From: Chara braunii
Lineage: Eukaryota; Streptophyta; Charophyceae; Charales; Characeae
Length of the DNA stretch: 38,907 nt
Assembly: GCA_003427395.1 (NCBI GenBank)
Contig: BFEA01000353.1
Location: 827,142-866,048 of the forward strand
Direction: 5' to 3'
In this document: piece after piece, positions 19,084 through 29,061 of the stretch
How positions within the stretch are numbered: the first letter of the stretch is position 1
Layout: every line of letters starts with the position of its first letter
Position numbers and translations under genes: made by a program
The notes under the pieces: model-generated
The model's input: only the letters and a program-made list of their open reading frames with translations
The model's database searches: none
Told to the model about the DNA's origin: nothing

Positions 19084-20682
19084 AGTAAAGTGGGTACGAA
19101 ACAGGTGACGGTGAACATACATGGACAGCTCTATGAACTACATGTGCCCCAATACGTGCCCGATGAAACTCATCGACTAATTGCAGATATCCTGACCGAA
19201 TACCAAGGGGCGATTAGCGTCAAGGAAACATATATCGGGTTATCGTTAGTTATCCAACACGAAATCCAAATCGGAACGCACCCACCAATCCACTGCAAGC
19301 CATACTGATACTCCGTCACTAAACAAAGGACAGCGTTGGAACGAATCCGGGAATTCGAAGCTAACGGATGGATTGAACCGGCTACTGGACCATGGTCGTT
19401 CCCTGTAGTTCTAGTCCCAAAGAAAAACGGGTCAATCCGCATATGCATCGATTATAGAAAGCTAAATGACATCACGATCAAAGATGTGTGCCACCTTCCC
19501 CGGATTGATGACTTGTTGGATGCGATTGGGTGTGCTAACTATTTTAGTAAGTTTGATATCCGCCATGGGTTCCATCATATCCTAGTTAAGGAGGAGGATC
19601 TGCCAAAAACGGCGTTCGTATTGTTCGAAGGCACTTGGCAATGGGTTCGTTGCCCTATGGGGATATGCAATGCACCGGCTACCTTTCAGAGGGCGATGAA
19701 CGTCACCTTTCAGAACTTCGTCAATAAGACTCGACTGACCCAGGGAATGATCAACTTTTGCGTCATTGTGTACATGAACGATATCTTGTTGTATTCTGAA
19801 TCGTTCCACAGACATGCTCAGCACATCGAGTGGACGCTGGGGGGGTTGCGAGATGTTGGGTTCAAGATCGCACTAGAGAAGAGTGAGTCCTTCCTTTCAG
19901 AGATCTCGTTCCTAGGGTACGTGGTGACCCGAGGGGGCTTGAGGCCAGATTCGAGAAAAGTCGAGGCGGTCCGAGAAGCTCCCACGCCTACGTCGCTGAC
20001 GCAGGTTCGAGCCTTTCTAAGATTGGCCTCGTACTACCGGAGGTTTATTAAGGGATCCGCAACAATTGCTCGGCCTCTAACAAACCTCCTATGGAAAGAC
20101 CAGCCACTGAAGTGGGACGCGGACTGCGAATAAGCCTTTGTCACTTTGAAGGAGACCCTAGCTTCCGCGCCTATTTTGATTCGGCCTGATCCTGGAAAGC
20201 AGTTCATACTTATCACGGAGTGGCAGCCCGAGGCGATTTCCGCTATTTTGGCCCAGAAGGGGAAGGACGACCGCGGACACGTCATCGAGTACGCCTCGCG
20301 AACTGTACCTGACGAACGCAGGAACAACTCGGCCCCGCAGGGAGAGTGCTACGCGGTTGTCTGGGGAATTCAGCACTTTCATCCGTATCTGTACGGACAG
20401 AAGTTCCTCCTCGTCACGGACCATGAGCCCCTGCTAGCTCTCAAAAGGCTCACTAACTACACGGGCATGATTGGACGATGGGCTGTCCGGACACAGAAGT
20501 ATGACTTCGACATCATTCATCGGAAGACGGAAAAGCATGGGAACCCAGACGGATTGACACGACTGCATCGGCCAAGCAAGGTGGCCAAAGGTGAAGAGAT
20601 TAATCTGTGGAAGGAGCCGGAGCCAGCCAAGGGACCCCCGTACGGAGAAGTGGCCATTCTCCCCCGACCCTCAAGGAAGTGA
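19084..20682 (+). pseudogene. pol: E3 reverse transcriptase and RNase H, YMND active site
   Basis: RT motifs are in order: NGWIEPATGPWSFPVVLVPK, ICIDYRKLND, LPRIDDLLDAI, FSKFDIRHGFHHI, GICNAPATFQRAM and YMNDILLY. The Asn codon at 19777-19779 replaces the first catalytic Asp of YxDD. The connection block (RAFLRLASYYRRFI) is followed by RNase H, in which the usual TDAS block reads ITEWQPEAISAIL, so its first acidic residue is uncertain, while the TDHEPL block is intact. In-frame stops are TGA 19306-19308, TAA 20131-20133 and TGA 20680-20682. The same frame continues into the PHD-like finger and integrase, so this was one long pol. Confidence 0.88.
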
Positions 20683-20778
20683 CACGTGGACACGATGGCG
20701 ATGGGTGGAGAAGCTAATACCAGGGGCCCCCTTTCTCCCCTCTCATCCTCTTCCTTTTTCTCCTTGCCCGACAAATTC

Positions 20779-20940
20779 TGTTATTTTTGCGAAGCAATAT
20801 CGTGAGTCTATTCGGTTCCTATGCATCCTAATGGGGAAGGGTACGTCGAATGGGTAGATTGTAAACAATGTGTCTCCCGGGCCCACGGCTCCTGTATCCA
20901 ATACAGGAGCATGGATAAACCCTCGTTATGTCCCTTGTGT
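20779..20940 (+). pseudogene. PHD-like C4HC3 zinc finger between RNase H and integrase in E3 pol
   Basis: In the pol frame the metal ligands are C-YF-C (20779-20790), then 23 codons including a TGA at 20803-20805, then WVD-C-KQ-C-VSRA-H-GS-C (20851-20895) and finally C-PL-C (20929-20940). The order C4HC3 with CX2C, CX2CX4HX2C and CX2C spacing, and the Trp before the third Cys, match the PHD finger, a reader of histone H3 tails. It differs from RING (no C-x-H) and RING-CH (C-x-C-x7-H). The last spacing (11) is slightly short for a PHD. It lies upstream of the integrase H..H/C..C domain, in frame with both neighbours. A role in targeting or chromatin recognition is inference. Confidence 0.6.
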
Positions 20941-22057
20941 CGAGCCGACAAAATCCCGACGAAAGCTCGATTCCTCGAAGCCACGTCCGAAGGGCTAGAA
21001 AAGACACGCCGATTCCGGCGTGCCGAGGTATGGACGGATGTCGTCTTGATAGCTGCAGTGGTTGGAAACTCCCTCCGAGAATTCACCAAGGACGATCGGA
21101 GACGAGCCAACGAAAGAGCACGGGATTATCGATGGAACGATGGACGGTTAGAGAAACGAAAGACTGACGGTAGTGGGATCTGGATGTCAGTGCCTCACCC
21201 ATTTATGAGGTACGACTGGGTTAAGTCAGCTCATGAAGAAAGCGCCGCCCACTTTGTTGTCAGGATTACGGAATCGGTCATCGACAAAAACGAGTGGTAT
21301 TGGTCCAGTATCTGGAACGATGTTAAATTCATTGTTAAAAATTGTCCAGTCTGCACGGCAGATAAGGCCCCGATTCAGCCGCCTAGGTCGATAATGCCCA
21401 CTGTGGTCGAACAACCATTTCAAAGGGTTAGCATGGATACCACGGATATTGTTATGCCCCCTGGACCGAATAGCTGTGAATATTCAATTCTTTTGGTATT
21501 CATGGGATCATTTCTCGAAATGGATCGAGGCCTACCCTTGGAAAACGCGACAGACGACAGAAATTGTGCGATGTGTCAATCGTTTCCTCGTAATGCATCA
21601 AGACACTGTGGAAATCCTAACGGACAACGGGGCAGAATTCTGAGGAGAAGTCTTGAGGAGCCCAGTCGTACATGGCGTCTCTATTCGCAATACGGCCCCC
21701 CATATGTCGCAATCGAACGGACTGGTAGAGAATGCGAACCGGGTGATTAAGACCGCTCTACGGCGAAATATCGCGGCATGGGACACGAGGCCTTGGCCCG
21801 ATATCGTGGACCATATCCTAGCTATCCACCGGGGGACCCCTCACGAGTCCACTAGCCTGATCCCTTTTCAGTTACGGACCAATAGTCTGGCTTATGTAGC
21901 TCTACCGAGCCTAAACGACGAGACGACCCTTGCACGACGAGCCACGAGAGCGACGGTCAAAGACAAGGCCCAACGCCACTTAGAGTTGATGGAAAAGGCC
22001 CTCCCTAGGTTAGCCCGAAAAAGACAGCGGAAGACCGAAATGGCCCACGGACGGTAG
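20941..22057 (+). pseudogene. E3 integrase: zinc-binding domain and catalytic core
   Basis: The N-terminal zinc domain is AHEESAAHF ... WSSIWNDVKFIVKNCPVC. The catalytic core has its three blocks: VSMDTTDIV (Asp), ILTDNGAEF (Asp) and SQSNGLVENANRVI (Glu), so the DDE residues are all present. A frameshift near 21490-21500 moves from the pol frame to the -2/+1 frame, and a TGA at 21641-21643 follows GAEF where an Arg is expected. The core ends in a Lys/Arg-rich helix before a TAG at 22055-22057. Confidence 0.85.
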
Positions 22058-22432
22058 GTCAGGAGCTATGAGGCCCGAAATGGGAACGTTGGACCTCGGC
22101 CCCAGTATACATTAGGGGACATAGTGCAGGTAAGGAAATGTGCTCGCGAGGGCAAGTTAGCGCCACGATTCTTCGGGCGATTCCGCGTAGTTGAGCTTGG
22201 TCCTAGCGGAGTGAACACGGTGCGTCTTTGGCCGGAGGTCTCAGGAAGCCGATCGGCTCGGCCAATCATTCGGCACGTGTCCTATCTTCGTCCCTTGCCT
22301 CCTTCTCCCTCCTTCTCATTGTCTACGTCGTCCCTCGACCTTGAGGACGAAGACGACGATTTCGAACTTGAACCCACCGATTCTCCCCCTTCCTCTCAGC
22401 CTTCATCTCCACTTTCTCCCCCATCCCCATGA
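22058..22432 (+). pseudogene. E3 integrase C-terminus (GPY/F-like) with acidic tail
   Basis: The same frame continues after the TAG at 22055. It encodes YTLGDIVQVRK, a LAPRFFGRFRVVE strand resembling the GPY/F module, then a stretch ending HVSYLRPLP. An acidic and Ser/Pro-rich tail follows (LEDEDDDFELEPTD, then SPPSSQPSSP). No chromodomain is present, unlike E1, E2 and E4. The stop TGA overlaps the next ATG in ATGA (22429-22432). Confidence 0.75.
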
Positions 22433-23960
22433 GCTTTTCTACTGAGCAGGTCATCAGCGAACGTCTAATGAGACCCGGGGGGCATATTTCGTCGATCCGG
22501 CAGGTGCAGCGCCCACGATTGAGTCCAGATCTACTTCAATTCGCGACTTTCTTCAGCACGGCGGCCATCCACGAGGCAGCAGAATTTTGGTTCGCACGGA
22601 CCAACGATCGAGCGTGGGTGCTGGCCGAGGTGTCGGCTTTTCTATGGCTGTCTCCACGAGGTGTCAGCCACATGTCAGGAATCGTCACCTTCACCGGCGA
22701 CCTTACGACCGTGCATCCTGCGTCTCATACCGGCTTCCTCCGACAGTTGCGACTCTGGGCGCGGGATCTCACGACCGCCTAGATCCAGCTGTTAGGGCAA
22801 CCTGGCGATCGGATAAACTCCACGGACGACATCAACCTCAGCCAGCTCCGACTCTCTCCTGACGAGCTGGAGGTCATCCTCCCGGAGCTTCTCCCCTTCG
22901 CGCCGCCCCAATGAACCGGCACCGACTCTCGACCTTCGGGCTTCCTTTTGATCTTACTACCTTCTGGCAGTCTTCTACGGACGTCCCTCTCTCCTTCCGG
23001 GTCAGGCAGCTAGACGTGCCGATCCTAGACGCTGCAAGTGGACGGAGTGGTGGAATGCGTACGTCGCGCTCAGTTTCTGCCTTCTCGAGGTGGTGTTCCA
23101 TTGGGCCGAGCCGGCCAATAGAGACGAAGAAGACGAAGTACCCGACGATGATGTAGAGCTGCTAATAGTTCAAGCGTGGAGGACAAAACAGAGGGAGAGT
23201 TGTTGGGGATTCTGTTCGGGAAGGTCAGGGACGGCCATCTGGAGCCAATCATGGGGGAAGTTCTAGTGTTCCTGGCCCAACTCCTGGACGACCTGCCTCT
23301 GGACGTTCTTTCGAGGTGCAACAAGTAGTCCACGCCAGCCACGCTCACCCGAACGCTAGTACCACATCTGGTGTGGTCCACGTGCACCGAGCTCGACAAG
23401 GACAATTGCTACTACCCCTCCTCAGGCCATTATTTGGTTATTGACGTGACTGATCTCACCTTGTGGGATCCGATCATTCGACGGGTGGAGGTGGAAGGAG
23501 TAGCTGACGACGCAGAGTCTGCGGAAGAGAGAGAGGAGGAAAGCGAAGAGGAAGAAGAAGACTCGGGGGTTGAAGCCAATGATCGCGATTACCACGAGTC
23601 AAAAGAGAGTGAGTTGGGAGGGAGTGGGTCAGGCGAATCAGGCAGCCCCAGCAAACTAGCAAGGAAGAGGACGAGGCTGCAACGCAAAGGAGACGAGAAA
23701 GGGCAGAAGGAAAGCGACCAGTGGAGGAATCGGACGGACCAGCAACGCGGCTGTCACAAGGTGATTCGGCGCCTAACCCCGAGCCACCGCAGGAGGTATC
23801 TGGAGGAGATGGCGTCGCCACCGCGGAGGGATCCAAAAGCAGACGCCATGAAAGTCCAACGCCGCCTCAATCCTCTCCACCTCCACGGCCCACCATTCGC
23901 CTACGTGGAAATGCGGGCGCTCAGGCTTCGTCCCCGGTCGTTATCCCGCCGTCCCCTTGA
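22429..23960 (+). pseudogene. E3 accessory ORF region in the env position, unknown protein
   Basis: An ATG at 22429 overlaps the pol stop and opens MSFSTEQVISERLMRPGG. The frame stays protein-like to 22782 (TAG), then onward to TGA at 22912. A second ATGA overlap occurs there. The first frame again looks coding from about 23180 (LLGILFGKVRDGHLEPIMGE, TAG at 23326-23328, then LVWSTCTELDKDNCYYPSSG) into a strongly acidic stretch (23515-23570) and a Ser/Gly-rich tail. A Pro/Ser-rich tail continues in another frame to 23960. I see no signal peptide, furin-like site or clear membrane span, so an envelope role is not supported. No domain is recognised. Confidence 0.55.
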
Positions 23961-24597
23961 TTTCCTCGCCATCCATCAGCTCACGGGCCAACCCCCGTTT
24001 CCTTCCAACTTGCATCCTTTCCCCCCTTCCCTTTTTCACCAGCTCTACTCCACCCGCCTCATCATCAATGTCTTCCTGCACGCCACTACTCGCATTGTAA
24101 CCACTTTCCCCCTCCACGTCCTTCTCTTCAGCGCGGCATGGCAGGAATATAACAATATAGAGGTCTATTGCATAATCTTTGGCACCATCCCCGCATGCGA
24201 AGATTACAAAAATTTCCGCGAGTTGATTCCCCGCACCCTCTGCACCCTCTATCCCGACTACCTCGCCTCCCTCCCTCACCAGGATCATCATTTCCCTCGC
24301 ATCCACCGCACCGTCCATTACGCTCAGCTCCCCACTTGAGATCGAGAACGGAGTCGCTTTCTACCACCTCTCCCCCAAGCTCACCCTCCTCTTCCTCCAC
24401 CGTCGTAAGACTACCCTTCCCCGGCAACCTCTAGGCCCGGAGCGCTCGAATGCCACCTTGGATGACTTCCACACTCCCATCTTACGGTAAGTGGCACGTG
24501 TCGGCTCCACGACGATCGTCGGCATATTCTACGGACCGTAAATGGCGGAGAGCAAGCAGGAGCTTGCTCAAGATTGGAACCCCCTGGGCGTCACATA
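23961..24597 (+). other. E3 3' untranslated region before the 3' LTR
   Basis: Pyrimidine-rich (CCT/CTC) DNA with shadow frames only. The pol-frame ORF running on to 24339 here is probably chance. The LTR boundary is preceded by CGTCACATATGTGACG (24589-24604), a palindrome made by CGTCACA next to the LTR start TGTGACG. A polypurine tract, expected just before a 3' LTR, is not evident. Confidence 0.5.
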
Positions 24598-25595
24598 TGT
24601 GACGAACTATTTTCTGCAGCCGCACGGTTTTCTGCGCAAGTCTATTTCGGGGGATGAAATTGGTTGAGTCGGGATGGCCTGGTGGATTGCATGGATGCCC
24701 CTGCTTTTTCTTGTCTCTTTTGAATGAAGGCTGGCCCGATCCCACGACGGTTGATAGTTGATCTCGCCTCAGTGAGCGCGACGAATAACTGTTGCCATAG
24801 CTTCTTTCTTGTTCTGCTGTGGGAAATGGGAATTTTGGCGCGATTGTCGCGCAGTAAATTCTTTTGAATTTTCAACTGATGTCGAGCCCCCGTGGGCTCC
24901 TGGAATTTGCTTCGTTCAGGTTTTCTTTTTGCAGTTAGGATTTAGATTAGGAATTTGGGCACATCTCAATTTTTGTTGCATGACGCTTCCTGCTTGCGCA
25001 CGCTTGGCCGCGTCAGGATCCGTGTTCTGACTTTTCCGCGCCTCTTTTTTTTTTTCCTGGATTTTTTCGCGCCTTAATCTTGCGTGTAACTGTAATTTTT
25101 GTTTTGGCGATTATGATTGCAACTGTAATCCTCTCGTTCTTGATATCTTTTGTGACGCCCCTGTACGCGCATACTTCTCCCCTGTCCTATAGGGCTGAAC
25201 GCTTGCATGACCGAATCGATGTGTGGAGCGTGGCTACGTCCCTCACACCGCGGCCTGGCCATGCAGTCGTAGGCACTTCCTTCCTCCTCCTTCCTCCCAC
25301 CTAAACACAATCCCGAGTATCTCGCACAAGCATGCATGCTATAAATTTCGCAAGTGCGATTAACTCCCTCTCTAAGAATTATAGAGTTAGCGCAGTCAAG
25401 AGGATTGGCTAACGAGCACGAGCTGGAAGGTGAGTAGAGAGTTGGGTGATCCGACGAGCTGGTGCTGGGCGTGCGGGGTTGACGTGGGGCCGCGACGGAC
25501 TGTGGCGCACGGGGGAACCTGGCTTGCATGCTCGGACTAAGCGGGGTGACAACTCTATGAGGGTGCGAGGCAACGGACAGCCCGCACCGGGGATG

Positions 25596-25652
<57 letters not shown>

Positions 25653-26982
25653 CGAGAAGGGTTGTGGTGGTGTTCTTCTTCTACTCCTCTGAATAATTTT
25701 GGTGCTTCTTCTATCCCTCTGAGCAATTTCGATATTCGGCGCAGTCACCCTTGTCTTTCTGTTTGATCGGCATCTCGGATTTTTCGTTTTCTTTGCTTTC
25801 TTTCTTCGAAGACTGACATGTGGATTGTCCTTCCCCACTCCCCGTCTCTATCTTTTTGAATCGGAAATCTGATTGATTGGTTACCCACGCTCGAGCTTTG
25901 TGTGATGTCTGGGCTGAGTGGCCAAGGAATTGTTGCATGATTCCCGATTCTTTCTGCTTGTATGTAAGCTAAATGCATGGATGATAGACGAGATTATGTC
26001 GGTGTATGAATTAGATAGAGCATGCTAGACAAATAAATGCCCATTTCGCTTTAGGATTTTCCATTCCGTAAGCCTCCAGCCTTCACCTTTCAGACCGAAG
26101 GATAGGTCCTGTGCACGCACGTGTAAGCCCGATCAAGGAGATCGTTGCTTACACGCGTATGTGCAGAGCCTCCACTCGGTTTACTCCTTGAATGTCTGAA
26201 TTTTTGCCCATCTTGCAGCATGAGTTTCGAAACCCCTTTTCGTGTCACTGATCACGAGTGTTTGAGAGATAGGGATTGTCGAGAATATTGGGAACACTCT
26301 TGCTTATTGGCGTGATCGAGGCCAGAGACCCCAGAATTCCCCTGCATGACGGGGAATGAACGCCTTTGCAAGTGGGACCTCGATCAAGCCTTGGGCTGTA
26401 TCCCCCATCTCCCCAGTGTCACGTCCTCGCGGAGCCAGAATCATTATCTCGGGGACCGACTTTCCCCCCACCACCGCATCCTGTCCTATCACTCCTTAAC
26501 CGTCGTCCCCTGGCTCGTAATCGCCCCCTACTGGCCCCAACCCCTGTGCTCGGAGTGCCTGCAGGACCGCGAGTACCGAGCCTCCGGCTTCATCCGGCGA
26601 ACTCGCTCAGAGGCGGAACGACGGGCACACAGCCTTCGGCTGCCTTCGGCTGAGACCGGCCGCGTCGGACTCTGAGACCTGCAATGTTCGGCGTCGGCAG
26701 GTGATCAACCAGCGAGGTAGCCATAGCGTTCCGACGGTCCACCGGATACGAGTCCAACCCAGCCGACGGAGCCAATGGAGGCGGTAGCCCCTCTCCCCTA
26801 AGCACAAACCAGGGTTCTGCTCCGCACCTATCCTCCTGCATTCGCATCTCTGAAACTTGCCATAGGAGATCCCAGTTCCGACCTAGGACTCCACCCCCAC
26901 CTTCCAAAAATCCTTGGCACACTTCGAGGCCCACTCCCACTCCGATCAGGAAGTCGCGCCGGGCGTGAGGTTGGGCGTCACA
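24598..26982 (+). repeat. E3 3' LTR
   Basis: 2385 bases, starting TGTGACGAAC and ending GGCGTCACA, so the terminal 7 bases are inverted repeats. It carries CTATAAAT at 25339-25346, the donor GGAAG|GTGAGT at 25430, an (AG)25 tract at 25600-25649, AATAAA at 26032-26037 and the acceptor ending at 26218. The LTR ORF copy (26220-26675) is broken by a TGA, an indel near 26415 and a 10-base duplication near 26637. Confidence 0.92.
26220..26675 (+). pseudogene. Broken 3' LTR copy of the LTR-encoded ORF
   Basis: It starts MSFETPFRVTDHECLRDRD, clearly homologous to 15559-16116. A TGA replaces the Arg after HSCLLA (a CGA-to-TGA change). About 20 bases around CTACTCTAGCCCC of the 5' copy are missing, and a tandem CTTCGGCTGC duplication near 26635-26650 shifts the frame. 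The regions LSYHSLTVVPWL and GFIRRTRSEAERRAHS are nearly identical to the 5' copy. Confidence 0.6.
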
Positions 26983-27190
26983 GTGGTGTCCTTGTCCCCT
27001 AAACGAATCATAATCGGGGAGCCGTAACCGGTAGAGGTAAGACCAGCTTTCCGGACACGCGTCGGTGATGGAGTTAGCAGTGGCTCCAATGTCGAGGAGG
27101 GCCCGAAACTTAGTCGTAGATGCACCAAGGGTGGCGGCGATGAATTTGAGGTGAAAGCATGATGAGTTGGCGGTGGAGATAATGGTGTTG
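26983..27190 (-). pseudogene. E2 protease, proximal part
   Basis: Reading leftwards, FIAATLGASTTKFRALLDIGATANSI carries the active-site triplet as Asp-Ile-Gly (normally Asp-Thr/Ser-Gly). A frameshift follows, after which YGSPIMIRLGDKDTT reaches the E3 insertion point at 26983. The distal half of the same domain resumes at 13866. Thus E3 landed inside the E2 protease. Confidence 0.75.
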
Positions 27191-27832
27191 CGACGACGTT
27201 GTTCATTGCCTAATCGGACAAGCCGATTGAGTCGGGCTTGTTCCTCAACAACATCAGAGAAGGTGACAGAGGATGGATTTGGAAGGAGGGTTGCGGAACA
27301 TGTGGCAGTGAGGGGGGCATCAGGCGACGAGGGTTGCGACGCCTGGGGGTCGTCTGGTGGGATGTGCGGCACCGGAGAGGGGGGCGGCAGACGTATTGTC
27401 GATGCCAAATGGGTCACCGGTGGGGTGGAGGTTGTCACCGATGGGATGGCCAGCGGACTAGTCGTCGATGTCGGGACGGGTGCGTGGTGACCATGGGGAC
27501 ATTGTTCAAGTGGAGGAGGGCTTGGGAGTGGTGGATGTGGAAGTAGCGGGTTGGGGGGTCGTGGGATGGCATGTGAATTGTCTAGCAAGTGGGCAGTTGA
27601 TTTGCTGGTGGCCTATTTGTTAGCACAAATGGTTAGGATGTCAAGGTCGGGGGCAGAGAATTCGTCCGTTGAGGCAGAGAGAGAGGTTTCGTCGGTGATG
27701 TTATGAAAGAATCGTGGGTGGGGTGGGGCGGATGTAAGTGCGTCCTTGTATGAGGTGAGGAATTTGTCAAGGTGAATGGCGCGGTTGAGGAGATCGGAGA
27801 GCGACATTGGGGGTCGTGGACGAGGGAGGCGG
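27191..27832 (-). pseudogene. E2 gag C-terminal part and degenerate zinc knuckle
   Basis: Reading leftwards: a SLSDLLNRAIHLDKFLTSYKDAL helix, an acidic Ser-rich stretch, then a site near 27600-27630 where another frame reads C-xQIG-H-QQIN-C-P. That is the second half of CX2CX4HX4C, with one position a TAA and the first Cys missing, so the knuckle is decayed. A long Pro/Ser/Thr-rich linker follows, then VTFSDVVEEQARLNRLVRLGN ahead of the protease. Confidence 0.6.
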
Positions 27833-29030
27833 CTAGGTCCTTGCGGGATCCTCGTTTGAAGTGGGAGATGAATGCGACATCGCTGACGTAGTCAAGGGGG
27901 ATGTGTTGCCGCAACGCACGGACGTATTGGACAAAGCGGTCAGTCGGGCAGTTCTGTCGAAGACGGCAGAGTTGCTCAAAGTAGTCGTCGACCGTCTTTT
28001 GTGGTCGGAATGTGCAGGTGATGAGATTGGCCCACTGAAGGAAGGAATGGGGTTCCTCGTTTGCGTGTTGGCGGTTAGCTCGTTCGGTGTACCACCAACG
28101 AGCAGTAGCCTGGTGCTGGCAATAGGGAGCCAGTGTGTGACATGGACGTTGTGGAGGGAGAAGGCATCGTATAGTTGGTTGAGAAAGACGAAGACGTTCT
28201 CGTGGGGAAGGCCGATAAAGGGGGGGATATCCATTGACCGGAAGGATGGGGGAATGTTACCCGTTAAGGGTGTTGTGGTGGCAAGGGTGTTGAAATCAAG
28301 TTTGGGTGAGGAGGACGGTACCCGGGTGAAGTCGGTAGTGGGATTGGTCGGGAGGAGTGTGGACGGAGGAGGTATTGGGATAACGGGGAGCAAGGCTTGA
28401 GGTGTGGTGGTGATCTGGGTATGGGTGGAAGTGATAGTGGATGAAGTCATGAGGGGTTTTGACTGGGAGGGAATGGTTGATGACTGCGTGACGACAGGGG
28501 TTGTCATCTTGGTGACCAAGGTGGAGGTAGTGGTGGATGAAGGCGGAGGTGTGGATGACGTGCTAGCGGAGAGGGCGGTGGACGTGGGGGACGGGGTGAT
28601 TGGTGTAGATGTGGAGGTGGAGGATGGGGGAAGGGTGGTGGCACCCGAGGTGGGGGGGGGGAATGTGGTGGTGACGACCTGGATGGCGGGGGTGTGACTT
28701 TCAATGGTGGTCACGCGAGCAGAGATGGTGGAAACGGATGTTTTGATGTCGTTTATGGATGACTGGAGAGATGTCACCGTGAGGAAAAGAGTCGCGAGGT
28801 CGATGGCGACATCGGGTGCTGGTGTTTGCTCGCCTGCGAGGTTGCGGGTGATGCTGTCGACGGAGTCGGTGCGGATGCCGGACACATCAATGCTGGATGA
28901 TTGGGGCATGGTGGGGGAGGAAGCGGTGGTAGCGGCGACTGAGGAGTTAGCAGCAAACGAGGTGAAGGCGGAGGCAGCAGAGGTGGGCTTCAGCGGCTGC
29001 ACGTTGAGATTTCCTGGTTGAGCGTGGCAT
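27833..29030 (-). pseudogene. gag: E2 gag, Ser/Thr-rich N-terminus and capsid region
   Basis: A very Ser/Thr/Pro-rich leader (about 250 residues) precedes a capsid-like region: SMDIPPFIGLPHENVFVFLNQL, then a helix near NVHVTHWLPIASTRLLL. A frameshift near 28090 splits the capsid, which continues in another frame with a FEQLCRLRQNCPTDRFVQYV-type helix. The long frame has no good ATG near 29002. An ATG at 29028-29030 opens a different frame (MPRSTRKSQRAAAE, typical of a gag start), so a further early frameshift is likely. The G26 run begins 5 bases beyond it. Confidence 0.7.
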
Positions 29031-29035
29031 GCCCC

Positions 29036-29061
29036 GGGGGGGGGGGGGGGGGGGGGGGGGG
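29036..29061. repeat. Homopolymer G26
   Basis: Twenty-six consecutive G residues sit exactly where E2 stops and AT-rich DNA begins. It may be a real breakpoint filler or an assembly or sequencing artefact. Confidence 0.9.

Larger units (their letters stand above)
13867..26982 (+). mobile_element. E3: 13.1-kb Ty3/gypsy-type LTR retrotransposon nested in E2
   Basis: About 2.4-kb LTRs start TGTGACG and end CGTCACA, and an initiator-Met type primer-binding site follows the 5' LTR. The internal order is gag, zinc knuckle, a small ORF, protease, RT, RNase H, PHD-like finger, integrase, GPY/F tail and a long extra region. Stops, frameshifts and a lost RT Asp show it is inactive. Unusual points are the large LTR with splice signals and an ORF, the PHD-like finger, and about 2.1 kb of accessory sequence in the env position. 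No chromodomain was seen. No purine tract is obvious before the 3' LTR. Confidence 0.9.
10182..29035 (-). mobile_element. E2: Ty3/gypsy chromovirus, minus strand, split by E3 and by a MITE-like insert
   Basis: Read leftwards from 29030 the order is gag, degenerate knuckle, protease, RT, RNase H, integrase, chromodomain. The protease is split by E3 (13867-26982) and the integrase by a 363-bp insert (11246-11608). The RT YxDD motif is YLHD and the first integrase Asp is Asn, so the copy is catalytically dead even apart from its frameshifts. No LTRs are recognised. At the upstream end the element abuts a G26 run, which may be an assembly artefact hiding the 5' end. Confidence 0.85.

Noticed and set aside
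23971-24339. Tail of the long plus-strand frame after the acidic stretch, seemingly hydrophobic near 24050-24140
   Set aside because: The pyrimidine-rich DNA gives Leu/Pro/Phe-rich translations in any frame. The more protein-like tail is in another frame and stops at 23960.
28404-29021. Plus-strand Val/Gly-rich open frames
   Set aside because: They are shadows of the Ser/Thr-rich E2 gag on the minus strand.
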